From an uncultured Gammaproteobacteria bacterium (GTDB lineage: Bacteria; Pseudomonadota; Gammaproteobacteria; HK1), in contig OY282378.1 in the NCBI GenBank assembly GCA_958295835.1, forward strand, positions 1,939,001-2,003,000: a stretch of 64,000 nucleotides of DNA, given 5' to 3'. Positions within the stretch are counted from its first letter, which is position 1. Every line of letters starts with the position of its first letter. The position numbers were made by a program, and so were the translations under genes. The notes beneath the pieces were generated by a model, which did no database searches, was not told the DNA's origin, and saw only the letters and a program-made list of their open reading frames with translations. Positions 25,704 to 35,117 of this stretch are shown here, one piece after another.

Positions 25704-28700
25704 ATGCCCGACCCCGACACCCGCGTCCACCTCGAATGGCTCGGCTTCATCCAGCCGAACGGCCTCGTGGTCTCGGCTCCCGCGCTGGTCAAGGCGGGCG
25801 CGATCCTGAACCGCCAGGATGCGGAAGGGCAGAGCCGGCTGGCCGCTTGCGTCCGCGAGCGTGAGTTCGACCCGGCGCGCAGCCCGGAGCCCTGCCTCCC
25901 CGACTTCCGGGAGTTCGCTGGCGCCGTCCTCGGCTGGGGCTTCTCGCCCCGCGGGTATGCCGGCACGGAGGAAGCCCCGATTCCGGCCGAGCTGGAGGTT
26001 CCGCTCCCGGACTACGGCGAGACGCTACGCCCCCACTTCGCCGTCCGCGAGCGCGACCCGCGGGACGGGCAGCCGCCGTGGCAGCTTCTGGTGCAGGTGC
26101 TCGACCCGGGCCAGGACTTCGACGCGCCGGTAACCGGCGGCGGCGCCGGGCCGCGGCTGGAAGCCTCGCCCCATGGCCGCATCGAGCGGCTGCTCCGAGG
26201 CGCCGGGGTGTCCGGCGGCCTGCTCTTCAACGGCGTCGCGCTCCGCCTCGTCTCCGCCCCGCGCGGCGAAAGCTCCGGCTGGATGGACTTCCGCGTCGCG
26301 GACATGAGCCGAAGCGCGGGGCGCCCCCTGTGCTCCGCCCTCCGCCTGCTCCTCTCCGAGCAACGACTTCTCGCATTGCCACGCGCCCAGCGGCTCGCCG
26401 CCCTTCTGGAGGACAGCCGCAGATATCAGAACGAAGTGAGCGAGCGCCTCTCGGAGCAGGTGATGCATGCGCTTTACGAACTTCTTCGCGGGCTCCAGGC
26501 CGCCCACGACGCTTCCCGCGGCGAGCTGCTGCGCGAGCCGCTCTCCTCCGGCGGGGACCGCGACGACGTCTACCGCGGCCTGCTCTCCGTCATCCTGCGG
26601 CTGGTCTTCCTGCTCTATGCCGAGGAGCGCGGCGTGTTGCCGGAGGACGAGACCTTCGCCCGCCACTACTCGCTCGCCGGCCTCTACCGGCGCTTGCGCG
26701 AAGACGCCGCGCTCCACCCCGACACCATGGACCAGCGCTTCGGCGCCTGGGCGCAGCTTCTCGTGCTGTTTCGCCTCATCCACGACGGAGCACGCGCCTG
26801 GCGTACCGGCGGCGCGCTCAGCCTGCCGGAGCGCCGCGGTGCGCTGTTCGATCCGGACCGCTTCCCCTTCCTCGAAGGCCGCCATGCCGGCGCGGGCGCC
26901 CGGCAGACGATCGAGCGGGTGCGGCCGCCGCTCGTCTCCGACGGCGCCGTCCACCGGGTGCTGGAGAAGCTGCTCGTGCTCGACGGCGACCGCATCTCCT
27001 ACCGCACCCTGGACGTGGAGCAGATCGGCTCCGTGTACGAGACCATCATGGGCTTCCGCATGGAGATCGCGACCGGCCCATCGGTGGCCGTCAAGCCCGC
27101 GAAGAAGCTCGGCGCGCCGAGCACCGTCGATCTCGACGCGCTGCTGGCACAGCCGAGGGGCGACCGCGCGCGATGGCTCAAGGCGCGCGCGGACCGGAAC
27201 GTGACGGATACCGTCACAAAGGGGCTCCGGGCCGCGCAGACGGTGGACGACCTGCACGCGGCCCTGGACCGGATGCTGGACAAGGACGCGACCCCGGACC
27301 TCGTACCGCCCGGTGCCTTGGCGCTGCAACCGAACGAAGAACGCCGCCGGTCCGGCTCCCACTACACGCCCCGCGAGCTCACCGAGCCCATCGTCCGCCA
27401 TGCTCTCGCGCCCGTCCTCGACCGGCTGCGCGGCGAGGACGGGCGGGCGCCGACCCCGGCGCAGATCCTCGACCTCAAGGTCTGCGACCCGGCCATGGGC
27501 TCCGGCGCGTTCCTGGTCGAGGCCTGCCGCCAGCTCGCCGACGCCCTGATCGAGGCATGGGGCGCGCACGGCGAGATGCCGGTCATCCCGCCCGACGAGG
27601 ACGAGGTGATCCACGCCCGCCGCCTCGTCGCCCAGCGCTGCCTCTACGGCATCGACCGGAACCCGACGGCCGTGGACCTCGCCAAGGTCTCGCTGTGGCT
27701 GAGCACGCTGGCGCGGGACCACCCGCTGACCTTCGTGGACCACGCCTTCCGCCACGGGGATTCGCTGGTGGGGCTGTCGCGCCGGCAGATCGAGGCGTTG
27801 CACTGGGTCGCGGACACTCGATCCCCGCAGAGGGACTTCAAGATCATGCGGGTCAGCGAGCGCGTGGCGGAGGTTGCGGAGCTGCGCCGGCGCATCCGGG
27901 AGGCGGGCGAGGAGGTCTCCGATCGGGAGCGGCACGATCTCTGGCGCGGCGTGCACGACGAGATCGACCCGGTGCGGCTCTCCGGCGACTTGGTGCTGAC
28001 TGCGTTCTTTGCGGAATCGAAGCCGAAGCAGCGCGAAGAGAGGCGGCGCGAGCTCGCCGGGGCCGTCCTGAACGGTGGGGCCATTCGCTACCTCTCCTGG
28101 CTGGAGGAGCAGCGCCACGGCGACCCGCCCCTCGCACCCTTCCATTGGGAGATCGAGTTCCCCGAGGTGTTCGAGCGCGAGAATCCGGGCTTCGACGCAT
28201 TCGTCGGCAACCCGCCCTTCGCGGGGAAGAATGCCCTGGCGGCCGGCAACGTCGCCCATTACCCGGACTGGCTCAAGACCCTGCACGAAGGGAGCCACGG
28301 CAATGCGGATCTGGTGGCACACTTCTACCGACGCGCCTTCAACCTGGTGCGGGACGGTGGCGCCCTTGGCCTGATCGCCACCAACACCATCGCCCAGGGC
28401 GACACCCGGTCCAGCGGCCTGCGCCGGATCTGCGAGTATGGCGGCGAGATCTACCGGGCCACCAGGCGGGTCAAGTGGCCGGGCGAGGCGGCGGTGGTGG
28501 TGAGCGTGCTGCACATCGCCAGGGGCGGGTACGCCGGGGGCAAGGTGCTCGACGGTGCGAACGTCGGCACCATCACCGCCTTTCTGTTCCACCAGGGCGG
28601 CCATGCCGACCCGGCCCGGCTGGCCGCGAACGCGGGGAAGAGCTTCCAGGGCAGCATCGTGCTCGGCATGGGCTTCACCTTCGACGACACCGACACGCAG

Positions 28701-30128
28701 GGTGTCGCCTCGCCGCTGGCCGAGATGCGGCGGCTCATCGAGGACAACCCGCGCAATCGGGAGGCGATCCTCCCCTACATCGGCGGGGAGGAAGTGAACA
28801 CCAGTCCGATCCACACGCACCACCGCTACGTCATCAACTTCCGCGACTACCCGTTGCGCCGGGAGGAAGTCGGGGAGTCGTGGGAGGACATCGGGGAGTT
28901 TCGGGAGACGGTCGGAGAGTCGCGGGACCCCGGGAAATCAGAGGACGTTGGGGAGTCATGGGCGGGGACGGACAACCAGCGGCGCCGGTATCCGTTGCGC
29001 CGGGAGCGGGAGGGCTTCGGGGAGTCATGGGACCCCGGGGAATCAGAGGACGTTGGGGAATCATGGGCAGGGGCGGACGACCAGCGGCACCGGTATCCGT
29101 CGCGTCGGGAGCGGGAGGGCTTCGGGGAGTCATGGGACCCCGGGGAATCAGAGGACGTTGGGGAATCATGGGCGGAGGCGGACGAGGAGCGGAGGCGAGA
29201 ACTGCGGCGGCAGCCGATCGTGCCGCACGACTACCCGGAGCCGGTGGCGGCGGATTGGCCGGAGTTGCTGGCGATCGTGGAGGAGAGAGTGAAACCTCAA
29301 CGGGACGCCTTGCCGCAAAAGAACAGCATCAACCGTGATGCGGCCAAGTACTGGTGGCGTTTCCTGGCCTACCGTCAGGGATTGCACGCCGCGATTGCGG
29401 ATCTGAACCAAGTGCTGGCGATCTCCCGTTACGGCCAAAATGTGGCGTTTACTTTCCTGTCCGCAGGATCGGCTCACAGCGATTCCATCATCGTCTTCCC
29501 ATTCGACACTCACGCTGCCCTCTGCGCCCTCCAATCCCGCCCCCACGAAATCTGGGCGCGCTTCTTCGGCTCCTCCATGAAAGACGACCTCCGCTACACC
29601 CCCTCCGACTGCTTCGAGACCTTCCCCTTCCCCGAGGGCTGGGAGACCCACCCCGGCCTCGAAGCCGCCGGCAAGGCGTACTACGACTTCCGCGCCGCCC
29701 TCATGGTCCGAAACGACCAGGGAATGACGAAAACCTACAACCGCTTCCACGACCCTTACGAGACCGCTCCCGACATCGCCCAGCTCCGCGACCTGCACAC
29801 CGCCATGGACTGCGCCGTCCTCGACGCCTACGGGTGGGACGACCTCCCCACCGACTGCGACTTCCTCCTCGACCACGAGATCGACGAAGCCACTTGGGGC
29901 CGGAAGAAGAAGCCCTACCGCTACCGCTGGCCCGACGCCGTCCGCGATGAAGTGCTCGCCCGCCTCCTCGCCCTCAACGCCGAACGCGCCGCCGAGGAAG
30001 CCCGCACTGAGGCTGCCACGCAACCTCCGAAGCCGACATCCACACGATCACGGTCCAGGGTCAGGTCGCCCAGCAGTCCCCCGATGGTCGCGGAGCCGAA
30101 ACCGCTCCGGCCTCTCCCCGAGCGCTGA
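25704..30128 (+). CDS. drmMI: DISARM N6-adenine methyltransferase DrmMI
   Basis: This 1,474-aa protein is a large adenine-specific methyltransferase. It contains GSHYTPRELTEPIV (about 551-564), SAM motif I VCDPAMGSGAFLVEA (about 593-607) and catalytic NPPF (about 835-838). A long N-terminal region and a C-terminal target-recognition region flank them. In class 1 DISARM this enzyme marks host DNA. A tandem 35-aa repeat rich in GESW, DPGESEDV and RREREGF units interrupts the region after the methylase core at about 1050-1160; it is in frame and acidic. The gene starts three bases after the PIN gene. GC returns to the high level of drmD. The last 40 residues are Pro/Arg/Ser-rich and may be unstructured. 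Confidence 0.85.
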   Translation: MPDPDTRVHLEWLGFIQPNGLVVSAPALVKAGAILNRQDAEGQSRLAACVREREFDPARSPEPCLPDFREFAGAVLGWGFSPRGYAGTEEAPIPAELEVPLPDYGETLRPHFAVRERDPRDGQPPWQLLVQVLDPGQDFDAPVTGGGAGPRLEASPHGRIERLLRGAGVSGGLLFNGVALRLVSAPRGESSGWMDFRVADMSRSAGRPLCSALRLLLSEQRLLALPRAQRLAALLEDSRRYQNEVSERLSEQVMHALYELLRGLQAAHDASRGELLREPLSSGGDRDDVYRGLLSVILRLVFLLYAEERGVLPEDETFARHYSLAGLYRRLREDAALHPDTMDQRFGAWAQLLVLFRLIHDGARAWRTGGALSLPERRGALFDPDRFPFLEGRHAGAGARQTIERVRPPLVSDGAVHRVLEKLLVLDGDRISYRTLDVEQIGSVYETIMGFRMEIATGPSVAVKPAKKLGAPSTVDLDALLAQPRGDRARWLKARADRNVTDTVTKGLRAAQTVDDLHAALDRMLDKDATPDLVPPGALALQPNEERRRSGSHYTPRELTEPIVRHALAPVLDRLRGEDGRAPTPAQILDLKVCDPAMGSGAFLVEACRQLADALIEAWGAHGEMPVIPPDEDEVIHARRLVAQRCLYGIDRNPTAVDLAKVSLWLSTLARDHPLTFVDHAFRHGDSLVGLSRRQIEALHWVADTRSPQRDFKIMRVSERVAEVAELRRRIREAGEEVSDRERHDLWRGVHDEIDPVRLSGDLVLTAFFAESKPKQREERRRELAGAVLNGGAIRYLSWLEEQRHGDPPLAPFHWEIEFPEVFERENPGFDAFVGNPPFAGKNALAAGNVAHYPDWLKTLHEGSHGNADLVAHFYRRAFNLVRDGGALGLIATNTIAQGDTRSSGLRRICEYGGEIYRATRRVKWPGEAAVVVSVLHIARGGYAGGKVLDGANVGTITAFLFHQGGHADPARLAANAGKSFQGSIVLGMGFTFDDTDTQGVASPLAEMRRLIEDNPRNREAILPYIGGEEVNTSPIHTHHRYVINFRDYPLRREEVGESWEDIGEFRETVGESRDPGKSEDVGESWAGTDNQRRRYPLRREREGFGESWDPGESEDVGESWAGADDQRHRYPSRREREGFGESWDPGESEDVGESWAEADEERRRELRRQPIVPHDYPEPVAADWPELLAIVEERVKPQRDALPQKNSINRDAAKYWWRFLAYRQGLHAAIADLNQVLAISRYGQNVAFTFLSAGSAHSDSIIVFPFDTHAALCALQSRPHEIWARFFGSSMKDDLRYTPSDCFETFPFPEGWETHPGLEAAGKAYYDFRAALMVRNDQGMTKTYNRFHDPYETAPDIAQLRDLHTAMDCAVLDAYGWDDLPTDCDFLLDHEIDEATWGRKKKPYRYRWPDAVRDEVLARLLALNAERAAEEARTEAATQPPKPTSTRSRSRVRSPSSPPMVAEPKPLRPLPER
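28850..29190 (+). repeat. 105-bp (35-codon) tandem repeat within drmMI
   Basis: About three in-frame units follow the pattern RYPLRREREGFGESWDPGES, then EDVGESWAGADDQRH. The last two are nearly identical with a 105-base period, while the first is diverged and slightly longer. Unit count probably varies between strains by slippage or unequal exchange. Confidence 0.85.
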
Positions 30129-30657
30129 GGAGACCACCAGGGAATCCAAGTGCTTCACAACCGAAGGTGACGCGCTATCGACACAGGTACAATATCCTGC
30201 GGAGGCTACCCGTGAAGCAGAGCATCTTTGTCACTAACATGTTGATCAAATTGACAAATTGGGACGCCGAGGTTGTTCCGGACACATCACGCAACAGAGA
30301 GGAACGAGTGATGGTCAAGGACCGGGAGGGGTCTTTCCGCCGTCTCTTGAGCGGCCTCGGTTCTTTCGCCCCTTGTGGCTTCATACCGCACCTTTCACTG
30401 TCGCTCCCTGCGGCGATCGAGATCGCTCCCGGAGAAGGAAAACGGCAACGGCTCCCGTTCACCAAGTGCAGGCCGTCGTATCGGTCCGGGAGAAGCAATG
30501 TTTGCCGGCCTGATCTCCGAATCGGTCGGGGAGAACATCAACGCACCCGAAAGGACGGAACCGGTGAAGACGGACGGCTTGCATCAACCGGGGCCACCTG
30601 CCGTCCGGCAGCGCACCGGTCACCGAACGGAAGCCATCTCGTCCGCGGACCCGCGCG
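30129..30657. other. AT-richer gap between drmMI and vsr
   Basis: About 530 bases without a recognisable gene. GC falls here, and the stretch around 30230-30270 (TGTTGATCAAATTGACAAAT) is a plausible promoter region for the downstream vsr operon. Open frames that cross it look like chance. Confidence 0.4.
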
Positions 30658-31086
30658 ATGACCGACATATACAGCCAGGAGAAGCGCAGCAAAATCATGG
30701 CGCGCGTGTCTGCAACCGGCACGAAGCCCGAACTTGCCGTAAGGCAAGTGGCACACGGTCTGGGTTACCGTTTTCGGTTGCACAGGGAGGATCTGCCCGG
30801 CCGTCCGGATCTGGTCTTTCCTCGACACAGGAAAATCATTTTTGTGCATGGTTGTTTCTGGCATGGACACGAGGATTGCAAGAAAGCAAAGTGGCCTGAA
30901 ACCAATAAAGAATTCTGGGAACGGAAGCTATCAAGAAATATGGAACGGGACCAGCACAATATCAAAACCTTGAAGAAAACAGGCTGGATGGTATTGGTTG
31001 TCTGGGAATGTGAAACCTGGAGTCGTGAACAGCTTACCGGAAGGGTGCGTTGCTTCCTCTGTGAAGATCCGGTTAATGGAAGATAG
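30658..31086 (+). CDS. vsr: Vsr-type very-short-patch-repair endonuclease
   Basis: This 142-aa protein matches Vsr nucleases. The N-terminus is MTDIYSQEKRSKIMARV, then GTKPEL with Glu25, and GRPDLVFP with catalytic Asp51. FVHGCFWHGH carries His64, Cys66, His69 and His71, which provide zinc and catalytic ligands. The end is VVWECE. Vsr nicks T:G mismatches that arise by deamination of 5-methylcytosine. Its 3' end overlaps the start of a C5-cytosine methylase gene, the usual partner. Vsr-fold enzymes have also been recruited as restriction nucleases, so it could be the cleaving part of this operon. Confidence 0.9.
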   Translation: MTDIYSQEKRSKIMARVSATGTKPELAVRQVAHGLGYRFRLHREDLPGRPDLVFPRHRKIIFVHGCFWHGHEDCKKAKWPETNKEFWERKLSRNMERDQHNIKTLKKTGWMVLVVWECETWSREQLTGRVRCFLCEDPVNGR

Positions 31087-32149
31087 CAGAGTGAACAATA
31101 AAATTTATGATTTCTTCTCCGGTTGCGGCGGAGCGAGTTGTGGTTTTCGTGATGCCGGCATGGAGCTTGCTTTTGCGCTCGATAATGACCCGGGTGCGCA
31201 GCGTACCTTTCAAAATAATTTCCCTTCGGTGCCATTCGAATCCAAGAACATCCGCGATATGCCAGTCGATCGCGTTCGCTCCCTGGTCAGCGCGGAAAGA
31301 CCGAATCCCATCCTCTTCTGCGGATGTGCTCCGTGCCAGCCATTTACAAAACAGAACACCCGGTTCCGTGACCGGAAAGAAGACGATCGTCTACCTCTGC
31401 TTTCATATTTCGCAAAATTTGTCCGGGACTGCAAACCGGACATCGTATTCATCGAAAACGTGCCCGGTCTTCAGAAATTCAGTCATTCCACTGAACCATT
31501 CGGCGGATTTCTTGGAGACTTGAAGACTGCCGGTTATCATTTTGATCACGAGCCCATATCGCTCATGAAGTATGGCATTCCTCAAAGCCGAAGGCGACTT
31601 GTGCTTCTGGCGAGCCGCCACCGGCCGATCGATCTTCCACCGAAGACAAATGGACCGGAAACACATCGTCAATATGAAACGGTGAGATCCTGGATTGAAG
31701 ATCTACCACCCATCGCGGCGGGAGAGGAACATGCAACTGTTCCGAACCACCGCGCGGCTGCTTTGTCGGAACTTAATCTGGAACGTATACGGGCCACTCC
31801 CGAAGGCGGAGGACACCGGAATTGGCCTGAACGGCTGCGTTTGGATTGTCACAAGAAGTTTGCCGGCTACAGCGACGTCTATGGTCGTATGTCGTGGAAT
31901 CGACCGGCCTCCGGATTGACCACGCGCTGCATCAGCTACTCGAACGGACGTTTCGGGCATCCGGAACAGGACCGAGCCATCAGTGTACGTGAAGCGGCGA
32001 GTTTGCAGACGTTTCCCTTTGATTTCATATTTGAAGGAAGCCTTGCTTCGATGTCTCGCCAAATTGGGAATGCCGTACCTGTACGACTGGCAAAGATCAT
32101 CGGCCGGCATGTCATCCGGCATCTCAAAGAAATGGAGGTGTTGGCCTAA
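31076..32149 (+). CDS. C5-cytosine DNA methyltransferase
   Basis: This 357-aa protein has all main C5-methylase motifs: DFFSGCGG (motif I, 12-19), APCQPF with catalytic Cys87 (motif IV), FIENVP (motif VI, 125-130), PQSRRR (motif VIII) and GNAVP (motif X). A target-recognition region lies between VIII and IX. ATG 31076 overlaps the vsr end; GTG 31091 is an alternative. It should make 5-methylcytosine in a specific site. Within a DISARM island this may play the part of a second methylase (DrmMII occurs in class 2), but the overlap with vsr and the immediate GHKL gene point to a separate operon. Confidence 0.9.
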   Translation: MEDSRVNNKIYDFFSGCGGASCGFRDAGMELAFALDNDPGAQRTFQNNFPSVPFESKNIRDMPVDRVRSLVSAERPNPILFCGCAPCQPFTKQNTRFRDRKEDDRLPLLSYFAKFVRDCKPDIVFIENVPGLQKFSHSTEPFGGFLGDLKTAGYHFDHEPISLMKYGIPQSRRRLVLLASRHRPIDLPPKTNGPETHRQYETVRSWIEDLPPIAAGEEHATVPNHRAAALSELNLERIRATPEGGGHRNWPERLRLDCHKKFAGYSDVYGRMSWNRPASGLTTRCISYSNGRFGHPEQDRAISVREAASLQTFPFDFIFEGSLASMSRQIGNAVPVRLAKIIGRHVIRHLKEMEVLA

Positions 32150-32150
32150 G

Positions 32151-35114
32151 ATGATTACATTCAAGACACGCGCCCGAACCCTGGACATGCTCGGTCGGCA
32201 GCAGATTGCAGGGATTCCGACGGCGATCAGTGAGTTGTTCAAGAACGCGCACGACGCGTACGCCCGGCGCGTAGAGATCGACTATTATCGTACCGATGGT
32301 CTTTTCGTACTACGAGATGACGGCATGGGTATGATCCGGGAGGAATTCATCGAACGATGGCTGACCGTCGGAACCGAGAGCAAGCTCGACTCCGGCGGTA
32401 TGAGGCCGATGCCGCATGACGCGGATCAACGGTTACGCCCGATGTTGGGCGAGAAAGGTATAGGCCGTTTGGCTATCGCAACGATTGGACCGCAGGTTCT
32501 AGTGCTTACACGCGCCAGACGCGAGGGGATTTTATCGGATTTGACCGTAGCTTTCGTCAACTGGAGTCTTTATGAATGTCCCGGAGTCGACATTGACGAC
32601 ATCCGAATTCCCGTTCGAACGTTCGTTGGTGGAGAACTCCCTTCAGGCGAAGACATATACGACATGGTTCTAGAATTCGGTGAGAATAATGAACGCCTCA
32701 GAGATACGATAGGAGAAGAATTCTATCTCCGCATTGCCGATGAACTTGGACAGTTCAATGTTGATCCGATAAATATAGACTCCTATCTTGGAGACCCTTC
32801 CCTGGTCGGCACGGGAGGAGGTACCCACTTCATTATCCTGCCGAGCTCGGATCTTCTTCCCATGGATATCGATGGCGAACGAGAAACCGATACGGCAACA
32901 CCTCTGACCAAGGCGCTTTTGGGTTTCACGAATACGATGACTCCGGGCCGTTCTCCATCGGTTATCAGTGCGGCATTCAGGGATCACAAGACCGACGAGG
33001 TCGCTGATGATCTCATTGGTGAAGGATCGTTTTTCACTCCTGATGAATTTCGGAATGCCGATCATCAAATAGAGGGTAGTTTCGACAAATACGGCCAGTT
33101 TGCGGGAGCTGTATCCATATACGGAGAATCTATTGAGAATCATGTGATTCCATGGACCGGAGCAGCGGGGAACATGACGAGATGTGGACCATTTTCGATT
33201 TGTTTTGCGGCCATCGAGGGAGATAATAAACACTCGACCCTCCTTCCCCAAGAACATCTCATGATGACGCAGAAAATGATAAAAATTGGCGGCTTGTACA
33301 TATATCGGAACGGAGTGCGTATTTTGCCCTACGGAAATACGGATTATGACTGGTTGGATATAGAATTCCGCAGAACAAAAGGTCTTTACTATTATTATTT
33401 TTCTCACAGAAAGATGTTTGGAGTTATCGAAATAGACAACAAGAACAATAAAAATCTCCATGAAAAGGCCGGAAGAGAAGGATTTCAGGAAAACAAGGCA
33501 TATCGGCAATTCAAGAATATCTTGAAGAATTTCTTTGTGCAGATGGCAGCGGATTTTTTCAGAAAAGAAGGCGTGCATAGCGAAAGATTCGAAGAATGGA
33601 AAGCGGAGCTTGAAAAGACAGAACTCGATCGGAAACGACGTGAAAGGCTCGTTTCCGTAAGGAAATCCCGATTTTCCGGAGATTTGAGTTCGTTCTTCCA
33701 GCGTGTTGCCTCCAATACTCCGCAGCAAGAGGCACTCCACCTTGGCCAGGAGATCTCCGATAAAATGGAGGAGGCGTGTAGTATCAGTGACCCTGAACAT
33801 GCTTCGGAGGCAGTGCTCGAAGTTGAGCGATATGCTAGAGCGGAACTTCGGAATCTTGAATCTCGTTATAAGATTTCTCGACCGAGAATAGGCTTGAGCA
33901 AAGCGCTGCAGAAGGAATGGCGCGACTACACCACGGGATTTTCAGAATTAAAGGAATCCGTATTTCGACCAGCCCAGCAGTTGATTGAGGGCATTATTGG
34001 GGACCATGCGGAGAATGCCCGAATTGCAATCGACCGGAGGTTGCGAGCTGAATCCGCACTGGATGAATTGGCGCAACACGCGAAGCGGCAAACGAGAAAT
34101 CGGGGCGCAAGCGTGAGACAGGAAGCGGACAGAGTGGCCACCGAGGTGCGAAGCGTAGCCAGCACCTGCATTCGAGAAGTGGAAAACGAACTACGAGCGG
34201 TTGTCAGCGAATTCCAGCGCACGGATTCCGCACACCTGACGGACGAGGATTTCGTGGCCACCCGGGATACCTTGGAATCCAGAATACTGAAAGTCAATGA
34301 AGACAAATCCAATCTGCTTGAGTCGCTTCTTGCGCAACTCGAGGCGGTGGACTTGAGCGGTAATACATCGACTATCGATCAACTCGTAGCAGTCGAACAG
34401 AGGAATCTTCTTCTGGAAGAAGAAATGGAGATTGATTTGCAATTGACTCAGCTCGGCATGGCGGTAGAGATCATCAACCATGAATTCGGCGCAACAGTAC
34501 GGTCACTCCGAAACAACCTTCGAAGATTGAAGGCTTGGGCCGACGTCAATAAGAATTTGGAAGACTTGTACCGAAATATCCGAGCCAGCTTTGATCATCT
34601 GGATGGATACCTGACACTCTTTACGCCACTTCAGCGGAGGCTTTATCGTAAGGCGGTAGATATTCACGGATCTCAAATTTACGAATTTCTTGACGATCTT
34701 TTTCGCGAACGATTCACTCGACATGACATTGAATTTACTGGTACGAAGTCATTCAAACGGATGCAGATACATGGCTTTCCATCTTCCTTCTATCCTGTGT
34801 TTGTCAACCTCGTTGATAACTCTATTTACTGGCTTTCTCAGCAGAATCAATCGCAGGAACGACGAATCGCTCTTGATTCGGATGACGAAGATCTTTTGAT
34901 TTCGGATACCGGCCCTGGCGTGGAGATCAGGGACAGTGATGATATTTTCCAATTTGGATTTACCAGAAAACCGGGCGGTCGAGGAATGGGTCTGCACATC
35001 TCGCGCGAGACGCTTCGTCGAGCAGGCTATGACTTGGTAGTTGCAAGACAGTCGGAAGGTGGCGGAGCGACTTTTGTCATTCACCCGATCCGATCTGAAG
35101 AACAGGAGAGATAG
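32151..35114 (+). CDS. Double-GHKL protein: MORC/Hsp90-like ATPase plus histidine kinase
   Basis: This 987-aa protein carries two ATP-binding GHKL modules. The N-terminal one looks like MutL/MORC/Hsp90: N box AISELFKNAHDAYA (E28, N32, D35), DDGMGM (57-61), LGEKGIGRLAI (99-109). After about 500 residues of linker and helical coiled coil, a histidine-kinase-like module follows: H box VEIINHEFGATVRSLRNNL (His777), N box VFVNLVDNSIYWL (Asn about 890), DTGPGV (about 919) and GGRGMGLHIS. No sensor or membrane segment is present, so it is cytoplasmic. It starts one base after the C5-methylase stop and is followed after three bases by a receiver-domain gene, its likely phosphorylation partner. The gene is AT-richer than the drm genes. 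Related GHKL ATPases are known in restriction-modification operons. Confidence 0.8.
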   Translation: MITFKTRARTLDMLGRQQIAGIPTAISELFKNAHDAYARRVEIDYYRTDGLFVLRDDGMGMIREEFIERWLTVGTESKLDSGGMRPMPHDADQRLRPMLGEKGIGRLAIATIGPQVLVLTRARREGILSDLTVAFVNWSLYECPGVDIDDIRIPVRTFVGGELPSGEDIYDMVLEFGENNERLRDTIGEEFYLRIADELGQFNVDPINIDSYLGDPSLVGTGGGTHFIILPSSDLLPMDIDGERETDTATPLTKALLGFTNTMTPGRSPSVISAAFRDHKTDEVADDLIGEGSFFTPDEFRNADHQIEGSFDKYGQFAGAVSIYGESIENHVIPWTGAAGNMTRCGPFSICFAAIEGDNKHSTLLPQEHLMMTQKMIKIGGLYIYRNGVRILPYGNTDYDWLDIEFRRTKGLYYYYFSHRKMFGVIEIDNKNNKNLHEKAGREGFQENKAYRQFKNILKNFFVQMAADFFRKEGVHSERFEEWKAELEKTELDRKRRERLVSVRKSRFSGDLSSFFQRVASNTPQQEALHLGQEISDKMEEACSISDPEHASEAVLEVERYARAELRNLESRYKISRPRIGLSKALQKEWRDYTTGFSELKESVFRPAQQLIEGIIGDHAENARIAIDRRLRAESALDELAQHAKRQTRNRGASVRQEADRVATEVRSVASTCIREVENELRAVVSEFQRTDSAHLTDEDFVATRDTLESRILKVNEDKSNLLESLLAQLEAVDLSGNTSTIDQLVAVEQRNLLLEEEMEIDLQLTQLGMAVEIINHEFGATVRSLRNNLRRLKAWADVNKNLEDLYRNIRASFDHLDGYLTLFTPLQRRLYRKAVDIHGSQIYEFLDDLFRERFTRHDIEFTGTKSFKRMQIHGFPSSFYPVFVNLVDNSIYWLSQQNQSQERRIALDSDDEDLLISDTGPGVEIRDSDDIFQFGFTRKPGGRGMGLHISRETLRRAGYDLVVARQSEGGGATFVIHPIRSEEQER

Positions 35115-35117
35115 ACA

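Noticed and set aside
26025..28823. Very long antisense open frame (over 900 codons) opposite drmMI
   Set aside because: High GC and codon bias create long antisense frames; the plus strand carries clear methylase motifs and the antisense translation matches nothing known.
28850..29190. Possible CRISPR array
   Set aside because: The repeats are 105 bases long, contiguous and in frame within drmMI, without spacers. No CRISPR array was seen anywhere in the window.
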